Origin: Gnetum montanum
Lineage: Eukaryota; Streptophyta; Gnetopsida; Gnetales; Gnetaceae
NCBI GenBank assembly: GCA_015680685.1
Contig: MNCI01034323.1
Location: 317,321 to 381,320, forward strand
Length of the DNA: 64,000 nt
Direction of reading: 5' to 3'
A model generated the notes under the pieces. The model worked only from the letters and a program-made list of their open reading frames with translations. It had not been told where the DNA came from and made no database searches. The translations under genes and the position numbers were made by a program. Below are positions 48,180-58,533 of this stretch, in pieces; within the stretch, counting starts at the first letter, position 1, and the number at the start of each line of letters is the position of its first letter.

Positions 48180-49100
48180 TACATGGGATTGGGAAGGTGG
48201 GATTTTGTAACTGGTAGGAGAATGGGGATTGTGGGGACTAGTGACTGCCCAAGGGATTATGCTTGGTGGAAAAGGGATGTGCTAATGTGTGTGTCATGCT
48301 GATCCTTGTCAATAGCCATTATTTAGCAGACTTGGAATCCAGACATGTAATGTGCGTCCTTTGGCGGAACAAGACTCTTGGGTAATGTTCAAGAGAACTT
48401 GCTGGCAAGACCAAAGCCACGGGAGGCTGTGTTACATTCTTTGGAGGAACAGGGCTCCTGTTGAGTTTTTAGGGGAAGCCTGTTGGCAGAGAGCCAAAGC
48501 TATGCAATTAGATGTTTTTCGATTGTTTTTTACATGAGTACTTAGATCCAAGACGACTACCTTCCTGCCTGGGGCTTGTATGGAAGTGCCAAGGGTCTTT
48601 TTTTTTGAAGAAACTTTTCTTTGGTTCTGTACTCATGCGCAAGTGTTATGTCGTGTGTTACAATTGCTCCAAAGTGTTACAGTATGCAACAGTGTGCTCA
48701 AAGTTTTGGATGTATTGGGTGTATCAAAGGTGTGACTGAGCGAACTATGTCAGTGAGTAGATAAAGAGTGTGTCGGGAGATCAGGATGTACTAGCAAATG
48801 GTTTGATTTAGTCTTGCCATGTGTGCTGTGAACATCGTCCCATCTTGCTGCTTATGATGAAATGCATTCTTGTGCGACAATCCCTGGGTGTCATCCTGCA
48901 AGCATAACTCCAAGGAAACAAGAAAACCATGAGTGAATAAGCGAGCTTAGCCTTACACAGTTACAGATGGAACAAAGACATCGAAGGTGATTTCAAGCCC
49001 TGTATATTAATGGCAGCAATGTTGGTGAGATTGTTTGATGGCAGGCGATGCAGTGATTCTGATGACTGCATGTGGCTGCAAGTTGTGGAATTGGAGATGA
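48180..49100. other. Between 3' LTR and hairpin array C, no gene
   Basis: A noncoding stretch of element E. No convincing polypurine tract was found, so the exact LTR edge remains open. 48.35-48.51 kb has a short internal duplication (ACTTGCTGGCAAGACCAAAGCCA and GCCTGTTGGCAGAGAGCCAAAGC). Confidence 0.35.
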
Positions 49101-49475
49101 ATTTGCCAGTTTATAGTCTTAGTGGACTATCATGGGTTAGTTTTATGTCATAACCTGTTGGACATTGCCCGTTTAGTGTCGTGGCGGATGTTATGTTGCC
49201 AGTTTCTAGTCTTAGCGGACCATGAAGAGGCAAACTAGTTTATAGTCTTAGCGAACTCTGGCGAATGTGACTGTGGCGGTTTACTTGTCATGCCGGACGA
49301 ATGCTAGTTTATCGTCATTGCAGACACTGCGTGGTATCTGTTTAGCGTCATGATGCTAAGATGAGCTGTGGTATTAGTTTTAAGTCATAATCTAGGACTG
49401 TTCTGTGGTATCGGTTTATAGTCATGATCCCAGGACTCTTCTGTGGTATCAGTTTTAAGTCATGATCCAGGACTT
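49100..49475 (+). repeat. Hairpin repeat array C, element E
   Basis: About eleven units begin AGTTTATAGTC, AGTTTTAAGTC or similar and are followed by a complementary GAC. Stems include AGTC/GACT (49.11, 49.39 and 49.42 kb), GTC/GAC (49.29 and 49.31 kb) and AAGTC/GACTT (49.45 kb). The array lies between the integrase 3' end and the 3' LTR. Confidence 0.7.
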
Positions 49476-49495
49476 GCACGTACCTGAGCTTGTAC

Positions 49496-52400
49496 TCAAA
49501 TGTGGAACGATTTTAGGAACAAATGATTGGTTGGATTGGTAAGCTCATTCCCTTCCATATCAGCGAGCTTGAATGCTCCGTTGTCAAATGCTTTAATGAC
49601 CAAGTAAGGCCCTTCCTAATTGGCTGAGAATTTGTCTAAGTGTTCTCGAACTACCTTAAGTACAAGGTCACCTTCTTTGATGGGGCGCTTATGGATGTCG
49701 TGTCGATGTTGTTGCCGTTGTTGTTTTTGGTACCATTCGATCTGATCAAGTGCACGTATGCGTTCTTCCTCCACCAAGTCGAGGTAAATGATGCGCAGAT
49801 CATTGTTTTGCTCGTCATTGAGGAGTCCGAAAAGTGTTATCCTTAAAGATGGTACCTGTAATTCCAAAGGTGAAACAGCTTCTGAATCGTAAACAAGACT
49901 ATATGGTGTTTTACCTGTTGAAGTTCGATGTGTAGTACGGTATGCCCACAATGCGTATATCAATTGTTCGTGCCATCTTCGCTTGCTTTGGGTGAGCATC
50001 TTTTTGAGTATTGCAAAAATCTTTTTGTTCGTCGCCTCTGCTTGCCCATTGCTCTGAGGATAGTAAGGGGATGAAAATGAGTGTTTGATCCCTAGACTTT
50101 CACAAAAGGTTTTGGTCTCGGCACTGCTAAATTGTGGCCCGTTGTTAGTGATGATTGTCATGGGAATGCCAAAGTGGGTTACAATGTTTTCGAGAATGAA
50201 ATTGCATACATGTTTAGATGTAGTTTTTCAAAGGGGAGCAGCTTCTACCCATTTCGTAAAATATTCGGTTGCGGTTATGACGAAACTATGCCCTGCAGAA
50301 GATGANGTAATAGCCTAAGCGTCTGATCTTTGTTGCCATGGCTTTTGGCACTATGTGTCCTCCACATAGTCCATCGTGTACTTGTTCGACAATGGTTTGG
50401 GCATNNNNNNNNNNNNNNNNNNNNNNNNNNNNNNNNNNNNNNNNNNNNNNNNNNNNNNNNNNNNNNNNNNNNGGCCAATAATAGCCTAAGCGTCTGATCT
50501 TTGTTGCCATGGCTTTTGGCGCTATGTGTCCTCCGCATAGTNTTCTTTTATGTCATCATACCATTCTACTGCGTGTATCGTACTAACAGATGCGATTGGC
50601 AGCGTGTCGAGGGTATCGGTTATTGGCTCGACACAACTGGTTATGGAGCTTGGAAACGTGTGGAACATGTCAGGCAATATTTTTAATGCTAAGGTGGCTA
50701 GTGCATATGCGATGGTATTATCATTTCTAGAGATGTGTTGCACATCGATGCTTTCGAATCGCCTCATTAGGTGTTTTGCCAAGTCGCAGTATGATTGTAA
50801 ATGTTGGGCTTTACATGTATAGACGTCTGTGACCTAGTTTATGACTAGCTACGAGTCTCCTTTGACCACAAGCCGTGTGATGTCTAAAGCCAATGATGTC
50901 ACGAGACCTCTAAGGAGACCTTCATACTCTACTATGTTGTTTATACAAGGAAAGTTGAAACGATAGGCAAAGGGTCGGATCTCCCCGGAGGGATAGGTGA
51001 TGACAGCGGCTACACTTCCTCCTTGAGAGGTGGATGCTCCATCAAAGTTTAAAATTGCATCGTAGTCATCGGGCACTATATCTATTATGCTTATATTCTC
51101 ATCCGGGAACTCTGGTTCTATTATCGCTTGATCGTGCGTTGGTGACATGGCCATTTGATTTGCGATGGCTTGACCTTTAACTGATGATTGTGCTATGTAA
51201 TGCAAGTCAAATTCAGCTATCATGGCTTTCCAGTGGGGTATTCGACTTGTCTCGTAAATGTTTCCTGTGATGGCCCTGAGCACATTGTCCTTGCAAATTA
51301 TATTAACTTGGTTACGGAAGAGGTAATGTCGCCATTTTCTCAAAGAAAAGACCAAAGCTAAATAGAACCTCTCCACGTCGTTATACTTTTTCTCGTGAGC
51401 GACTAATGCATGGCTTAGGTAATATACAGGGACTTCGGTTCCGTCATCTCGTTTCTGGCAAAGCATAGACGTGATTGATGAATCCGAAGTAGCGAGGTAG
51501 ATGTAAAATGGTTTATAGTTTTGAGGTGGATAAATCGTGGGTAATTGGGCAAGTGCCGTTTTAATGTTATCAAATGCTTCTTGACACTGCAGAGTCCATT
51601 CAAAATGGACGTTCTTGCATAACAAGTGGTTCATAGGTTTTAGTTTGTCTGTCAATTTTTCTATGAAGCGCCTGATAAACTGCAATATACCTTGTAGACC
51701 TCAAAGTTCGGTAAGGTTGCCTGGTGGTTTCAGGTTTTTTATGGCCTTGACCTTATCGGGGTCTACTCGTATCCCTGCTTCTGAGGCTATAAATCCAAGC
51801 ATTTTGCCTGTCTTGACGCTGAAGACACATTTTTTCAGGTTGAGTCTCAATTCATACTTTAAACAATGTTTTAATACCAGGTCAAGGTCTTGTACATGTT
51901 GTTCTGATGTTTTGGACTTAACCACAATGTCGTCTACATAGTCGTTGAGCAAGTGTAACATGTAATCACTAAAGATGAATGTCATGGCTCTTTGATACGT
52001 GGCCCCAGTGTTCTTGAGACCAAAGGGCATCATTGTGTAACAAAAGGTTCCCCACGGTGTCATAAAGGTTGTCTGGAGTTGATGCTCCGGGTTGATGCGT
52101 ATTTGATTGTATCCCGAGAAGCCGTCCATAAAAGATAATAATGCGTGCCCAGTGGTCGAGTCAACAAGCTGATCGATGCTGGGTAGAGGAAAATCATCTT
52201 TTATGGTTGCAACATTTAAATCTCTAAAGTCAATGCATAAGCAAATGCTTCCATTCTTCTTCGAGACAATGACCATGTTGGATACGCACTCGGCGTAATT
52301 AATAGCCCGGATGAAACCAGCCTGATAAAGCTTGGTGATCTCATTACGAACCGCCAATACCACTTCGGGTTCAACCTTTCGTACCTTTTGTTTTACCAGT

Positions 52401-52819
52401 CTTAATTTTGGGTCAAGGATAATGTTGTGCTGGACAATTCAGGGATCTAGTCTGGGCATGTCCGTATAAGACCAAGCGAATGCTTTCATATTTTCCCTAA
52501 GCACGTCTTCAATGCTCTTGGCTAGGTGCAATTTTAGTAATGTGCTTAATTTTAGTGTTTTAATTTTCCCATCGGGCATGGTTATGGGGGTTTCGGTCAA
52601 CGGGTCTTCGGTAATATTTTCGGCTTCTATGTCGAGGGATTTTGTCATGCCTTTGTAGTCGTCTATTATTTGTTGTGTTGAGGCGATGACTACGTCGTCC
52701 ATTACTAAACTGAAGTGGATGAGGTTTATGTTGGTGTCCCTTACGATTTTGCCGTATGGTCCATTGATAATTAACGGTTTGGTTAAGTGCTGGCAATCCA
52801 TCAGGCTTGCTCCTGCCAA
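49496..52819 (-). pseudogene. Tat-like Ty3/gypsy pol (RT, RNase H, aRNase H, integrase)
   Basis: A single minus-strand frame runs from ATG 52819 to TGA 49498-49496. It is interrupted by stops near 52439, 51701, 50849 and 49616, all transition-type, and by a gap at 50405-50472. Domains: pol N-terminus; RT with FPLPSIDQLVD, MPFGLKNTGATYQRAM and YVDDIVVKS (about 51.92 kb); RNase H to about 51.2 kb; then a second RNase H with LNFDGAS, VEYEGL and GDS (51.06-50.6 kb), the dual-RNase-H layout known for the Tat lineage. The integrase has a GLCGGH zinc region near the gap, TNNGPQF (the usual TDNG aspartate is N) and GQAEATN. In the second RNase H the final aspartate is Y (AYALATLA). pol is separated from protease by 5.7 kb. 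Confidence 0.85.
50305..50542. other. Assembly gap with duplicated flanks
   Basis: N at 50405-50472 plus single N at 50305 and 50542. TAATAGCCTAAGCGTCTGATC and the following about 60 bp occur both at 50308 and at 50478. This duplication around a gap, inside the integrase zinc region, is most simply a scaffolding artefact. Confidence 0.8.
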
Positions 52820-52914
52820 TAAACGGAGAGCTGAATGAGCTAATGGGTATCGTTATATGTTCTTTGAGAATTTTAGATATGTGTACATGCATAATGGTGG
52901 ATTATCTTCACATC

Positions 52915-53130
52915 GGGACGCGTGGTAGTTTAACACCTTACCGGGCCACAAGTGGCAGTTTAACGCCTTACCGGGCTACGAGTGGCAGTTTAACGTTTTA
53001 CCGGGCCACAAGTGGCAGTTTAACGCCTTACCGGGCTACAAGTGGCAGTTTAATGCCTTACCAGGCTACGAGTAATCTAGAGGTGGTAGTTTAAGGCCAT
53101 ACCGAGCTGTGGGTGGTAGTTTACATTGGA
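52915..53130 (+). repeat. Hairpin repeat array B, exact 30-bp period
   Basis: Units start at 52922, 52952, 52982, 53012 and 53042 (GTGGCAGTTTAACGCCTTACC then GGGC), each with inner stem GCC/GGC and often outer GTGG/CCAC. Two further degenerate units lie to 53115. The array is between the pol start and the antisense gene's promoter. The 96-codon frame with a 10-residue repeat here is a by-product of the 30-bp period. Confidence 0.8.
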
Positions 53131-53298
53131 ATGTTCGGCGTAAACGTCTAGGATGGGGTCCATGGGGGAACTAGGGTGTGGTAATTTCTATTTTTTTATT
53201 ATTTTTGAGCAAATTTTTGGCAAAAAATGAGTAAAAAGGCAAAAAGTAGCAAACTGAGAGGCAGCAGCGTAAGCGGCAGTGTCAGCGTCGGCAGAGCG

Positions 53299-53309
53299 CT
53301 ATAAAAAGG
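53299..53309 (+). promoter_or_regulatory. TATA box of the antisense gene, element E
   Basis: CTATAAAAAGG on the plus strand lies 250 bp before the gene's ATG (53549), with a CpG-rich leader carrying AGCGTAAAC and AGCGTAGAC motifs. The spacing and strand fit an autonomous RNA polymerase II promoter pointing against the element's own transcription. Confidence 0.55.
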
Positions 53310-53548
53310 GGGAGGGAAGCTTCATTTGTCACATTGCATTCTGAGCGTAAGCGACTGAGCGAATATAAGCGTAAACTATAAAACCTAGCGTAAGCGTAAA
53401 CCCAAACTACAGCATAGACGCCAATGATCAAACCCCAGTGTAGACGCCAACTAAACCCCAACGTAGACACCGAGCGTACAAGGTCGAGCGTAGGCGTACA
53501 AAGTTACAACCCTTAGCGTGAGCTATCAATCCCAGCGTAGACACTGAG

Positions 53549-56500
53549 ATGGGCAAGGGTAAGGAGGTGGAAGGGTAGGGGAGGAAGAGTCCTGATTTGA
53601 CCTTCACCGAGGAGAGCGAAGCCATGCTGTAGTGCCTACCCCGGCCAAGGATTCCATCATGGCCTGGAACATCACACAGGTAGGCTCTGATCCTGTCTCT
53701 GTTAGTTATTTTTGCCTATATGTGCTTCGTAGCGTAGACAGTCTCGTAGGGGTTTTCGGCGTATACGCCGAGCGTAGAGTCACAATGTAAAGACGTCGGC
53801 GTATACGCCGAGCATAGAGTTACAGCGTAAAGTCAGGTTAGCGTCGACTGTCATAGCGTAATCTGTTTTCAATGCATAGCGTAATCACTTTTTCTTCTTG
53901 AAGGCCATACGGTGTAAGAAGTTTTCTATGCATGAATTTTTCTGTTTTATCGGCGTAGGCGATCTACGCTGTGACGACGTATACGCTAAGGGTTTCTTCG
54001 GTGTACACGCTGAGCGTACACAGTTCTTTCAAGTATGATGCAGCATCGACTTGTTTTTCATGTTTTCCGGCGTAAACTATTTGCTCAGTGTCTAGCGTAG
54101 ACTATTTACGCTGGCCACTTCTGTGGCTTATACGCTGAGGGTTTCTTCAGCGTATACGCTGAGCGTAAGAGGTTCGGGCGTCAACGTAAACAGTTAGTTG
54201 TCAGCGTATACGCTGGGTCAGGCAGCATATACGCCGGGCGTGAACAGATTTTGGCAACGTATACGCTAGGTTCTAACAGCGTATATGCCGAGCGTAAACA
54301 ATCAAAAAATTTTTCTAAGTATCAGTCTACGATGTGAACCTTGGTTTTTGGCGTTGTTTTGGTGCATGGCTGATTTTATGTTGGTGCTCTGGTTGTTTGC
54401 AGGGACAGCAAGCCTTTTCTCCTCGTGGTTGAGCTTGTCGGGGTGCTAACATGGTTTGGCCCCATGGAGGCGAATGAGCCTACCCTGGACCTAACCGTGG
54501 AACACAACGGTGTTTGGTTCAGAGAAGGTGCGTCTGAATTCCTGTCCTTCATACTGGACAACTTTGAAGTAGTTATCTGGTCGCACATGAATGAATTGGT
54601 GGCGTGAAGCACAGTTGAGGCAATGCTGCCAGGATCCGTGGAGGGTGTCGTTGTCTTCATGGAAGACATCGACGAGGGGAAATTTACAAATGAGGACGGT
54701 TCTTCCCATGGGCCTAAGTCCACATGCCCGTTAGCGCGCGTGTGGGCCTGATTACCACAAGGGCAGGACTACCTTGATAATACTTTATTTTTAGCTGCGC
54801 GCGCATACATTATTCCAGAACCCTTCCGACATAGTATATCGAGTGGGCAGGTAGGACCGTTCAAGTTCACTACTTCTTTTCATTGTTTGGCATTTGCCTC
54901 AGTTTTAACATCTGCTGGTTTTGTAGGCCTAAAGTTAATGCAGATGGAATATGTGTCGAAGATGATGGGCTTGCCTTAACTTGTACTACTCTAGAGGCAT
55001 TTATGGCGGGTCCTACCCTTTTTAAAACTGTATTAGGTATAATGAATGGGGATATCATCTATTTTCACCAACGATTCTCTAGAGCGTTCGCATTGTGCCA
55101 AGCTTGTGGATGGTTGGATAAAGATTGGTCGGACCAGGGGCCAGTTTTCCCTCGTGACTCTGGTCCAGGCAGCACATCCAAGTCTACAACGGGAGGTAAA
55201 CGACAATGTCTTTTGGATGTGCTAACATGTTTTAACTGCTGAGGGTTATACTAATACGACAATCTTATATTGCGTTTGCAGTTGATGCACCTCCTGGTGG
55301 GGATCCTATCACAACCGGGCGAACTGAGACCACATTGTCAATGAAGTTTAGGGAGGTGACTAAGGCCCAAAAATGGTTACGCAACCATGCTTCACCATCT
55401 ATTGTTCGCTACTTGGATAATGCCAGCCTTATGGAGCTCTTCATGACCCCAAGTCCTGATGTATCAATAGGGGAAATGATTGGGATCGTGGATTCTTTTA
55501 ATGAGTCTGTCTCGTACTATAGCACCCGGATTAAGGGTGTTAAGGTAGTTTTTCATCTATCATTAGAATTCTTTTCAAATTTATTTGGGGTACCGGTAGA
55601 TGGCATAAATGTTGTTTTAGACAGAGCTCATAAAGAGCTTCATATGATGCGTCAGTTGGAGGACTGGTTGGGTCTGGCCAAGGGTGCCAAGGGGTTCCCG
55701 ATGCAGGGGAAAGCTAAGGTGGAGGAGGTGAATGAACTGTATCCCCTGTTTAGGGCACAGATGTTTCCCAAGATCCTTTCTCAGGTGTAAAGCCTTGGGG
55801 TTGAGGCTGTGTGCGTTATGTGGACTATTCTAGAGACTGGCATGCGCTATAACTGGGCTGAATTTCTGTTGTCGGGCATGCACAAGGAGATAGTGCGATT
55901 GCACTCGAACGTTGAGGCGCAATCCCACTTCACCTTTGCGTTCTTCGTTGGTTACCTTCGTCACTTCGTTGAGTTTTTGGTAGTCCGCGCGGGTAACAAG
56001 TTTGTTCTACGGGATCAGGGTCAACTATCCCGCCCGTGGATCAATCACTTGTTTGAGACAGCCAAGTCCCAGGATGTGCCTGAAGGCATCGACGAGTCCG
56101 TGTCTATTACGATCGGGGGATCATCGGGTACCTCCATTCATACTTGCGATAGTCTGGGGTTAGAGCTAGATAATGTGCCCCTCACTGCAAGAAGAGCTGA
56201 GCGGGTTATTAAAGAAACCGTGGGCTAGGCCAAAACAAAGCTGAAGAAACATGAATGTCTAATTGAGGAAGCTTCTACTGTGAGGGAGCCATGAGTCAAG
56301 CACATAAGATTTAAGATGCCCGGTATGTAGACTTCACCCATGCATTGTTTTATTGTTTTCATTTTGTCCATAATTTTTCTTTTCAATCGCTTACATGTCA
56401 CTAACGTCTTTGGCTTGATTCGAGAAGTGAGAAAGTAGACGCTAGAGACCATTACGGAGGAGGAGGAGACCAACACGGAGTGGAACAATGAAGAGGAAAA

Positions 56501-57999
56501 TGTGGATAAGGATTAGGGACGAGGCATGGAGGAATTAAAGGAGAACACCACGGACACTGAGTCTTCGGATGACCAGGGTGGTGTCAATCAAATGTTCTGC
56601 AGGGAGATCTAGATTTAGGCGATCCCCCAGAAGGTAACGAGGAGCATGGTATGTTATCTTTTTATCTTATTTTGACTTGCCTTGTTAGTTGTTATTTCTA
56701 CGGTATTTTATTTTCATATTTTCATTTTTTTTCTCAAATGAAGGGAGCGAAACGAGGACGGTGCGCTTAGATGTACCCATGAAGATGGTTCCCCCTGAGA
56801 GGATCGCTGAGGTTAGTTCTCGCACCCGTGAGCCATTTACTTGGTCAGAAATACCAAGTAAGATGGATTTTGTTGCCAAAATCACGGAAGAAGTTTTCGA
56901 ACGAATTCAGGAGACCCACCCCAAAATAGGTATAATTTTTTTAAATGGTTTGCCGTTTTAGAGTGTCACACCCTGTGTCTATTGTCTTAATGTTTAATCT
57001 CTTCGTACGCATAGGTGCCAAGTTGAGGTGGGATCCCTCCGAGGTGATTAGCATCGACAGTTTGCCTACATTGCCCCTAGAAGTGGAATAGGTACCAAGG
57101 CCGGTTTACGATGAGGTGGCAGAAAGCCTTGTCCATAACGCCAAGTCAGTGTGGACCTGTAGGCGATCTATCGAACAACTATGGTTGCAGATTCAGACAA
57201 AGGAGAAGGAAGTCTCCGAGTTATCAGCCGAACACAACGACCTCAAGGCTTGTTATGAATTCGTTTCGGCCCGATTGGTAGGTGATAGTTCTTGGTGAAC
57301 GTTCGAGATTATGTATAATAGATATTGGAACTTGTTAAATCGCCATGCGTCACTAACTCGAAGGTTCGCAGAACGTAAAGCCCAGATAGACCTATTGAAT
57401 CTAAAATGCCAGGATTGAAAGGCATTTGCCTCCAAGATGCATAAGTGGGGGCAAGATGAGAAGAATCATAAGCACCACTATAAGAAATCATTGAAAGAAG
57501 TTTCTATAGAGAAACGACAACTTGAGATGTTTGTAGAGGGTTTGGGCTTACGTTCTACATTCGATACCTTTGCGAAGAACACCATAGTTGAGATGGAATC
57601 TCCTAAGAGGGGTATTACCACTGCTTCTGGGGAAGTTACTATGGGTGAATTTCCTCTGAAACGTCCAGTCTGGTCGGTTGTTGACAAGGGAAAGGCCTTG
57701 GCAGACGTCGACCTAGGCCTTGGTGAGACAGATTGGGCTAGTGTTTCGGAGGAGGAAATCCTTCGTCGATTAGAGTTTGGTTTGGGGAGATCTCCTATAG
57801 TAAGTATTTTGTCATTGTGAACTTGATTTGCTAAAGACTGTTTGAAATTTTGACACTCTCTTGTTCTTATATTGGTTGTCTCATTTTGTATTTTCAGGAT
57901 GAAGGTGGTGACGATGCTCAAGAGGCTGGCCCCAGCGGAGCAGGGGCCCTTGACACCGGTGGATCAAAAGGGGATGATCCTTCCATCCTAGATACTTAG
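53549..57999 (+). pseudogene. Multi-exon antisense gene inside gypsy element E
   Basis: My model from splice signals: exons 53549-53679, 54403-54850, 54927-55195, 55282-56322, about 56430-56650, 56744-56929, 57015-57277, 57372-57799 and 57898-57999. Phase agrees for junctions 1, 3 and the last; junction 2 is off by one. Exon 2 resembles FCP1/NLI-type HAD phosphatases (LLVVELVGVL; FREGASEFLSFILDNFEVVIWS; LARVWA.LPQ...DNTLFL), but motif I Asp is Glu and the DD of the last motif is absent, so it is probably not catalytic. Exon 4 (STRIKGVKVVFHLSLEFFSNLFGVP) resembles plant-transposon-associated domains; this is uncertain. Later exons are acidic, then coiled-coil-like with the conserved C-terminus. 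Stops at 53576, 53630, 54605, 54752, 55788, 56226, 56292 and in exon 7 are C-to-T-type. Confidence 0.6.
53750..54300. repeat. Palindrome-rich first intron of antisense gene
   Basis: Two perfect 14-bp palindromes CGGCGTATACGCCG at 53757-53770 and 53797-53810, then many AGCGTATACGCT-like sites to 54295. These are the same motifs as the LTR U3 arrays. Confidence 0.65.
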
Positions 58000-58254
58000 T
58001 TTTTTTTTTCAGTTTGTAGTTTTGTCTTTGGAACTATGTTGAATCAAATTGATACGGAAATTGTAAATTGAAAACTTTGAGATAAACGGAAACTATTGAC
58101 ACTTATAATTGTACAGTATTGCATGTAAAAAAAATTGATTTTGAGTTTGATTGCACACACGAAACGGCAATGTAAAATATTTTGGTTTATTTTTTCATTT
58201 GTTCTAAGTGTAATATGCGGATGTAATTATAAGAGGAGAAACGAAGCACAAGTG

Positions 58255-58525
58255 TGTGATATAGTTTAAGGCCATTTCGGGCCTCCATGCGTAGTTTAAG
58301 GTCGTTTTGGGCCCCATTGTAAACAAGTAACATTTTGGATAATGCGGATGGGTTTCTTGGTTGACCGACCATTGTTGATCGTGGCTAGTTTTATGTCATT
58401 ACGGACATGCTAGTTTAACGTCTTTCCGGACAGGGAGTGTAGTTTAATGTTGTTTTTTTTCTGATTTATTGTAGTTTAACGTCGTTTTAGACATGCTATA
58501 GTTTAACGTCATTTCGGATTGGTAG
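58255..58525 (+). repeat. Hairpin repeat array D, element E
   Basis: About seven units begin AGTTTA at 58263, 58293, 58387, 58412 and on to about 58500. Stems are AGGCC/GGCCT, GGTC/GGCC, ATGTC/GACAT, GTC/GAC, GTC/GAC and GTC/GAT. The array lies between the antisense gene's stop and the protease tail, the position of array A. Confidence 0.75.
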
Positions 58526-58533
58526 AGATTGTA

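Larger units (their letters stand above)
46856..48180 (-). mobile_element. 3' LTR of young gypsy element E
   Basis: TGTACCGCCCGAAATCG at 46856 matches 62843, and the similarity continues to at least 48012, where the other copy reaches the window end. The LTR is therefore at least 1158 bp, and the right edge given is a rough estimate. It has a minus-strand TATA box at 47409-47420. The U3 side (47.5-47.93 kb) is dense in GCGTATACGC palindromes. Differences from the 5' LTR are mostly C/T or G/A transitions. Confidence 0.8.

Noticed and set aside
52807-53094. 95-codon plus-strand frame with a 10-residue repeat
   Set aside because: The 30-bp hairpin array keeps any frame open; the same motif in other arrays has other periods and no frame.
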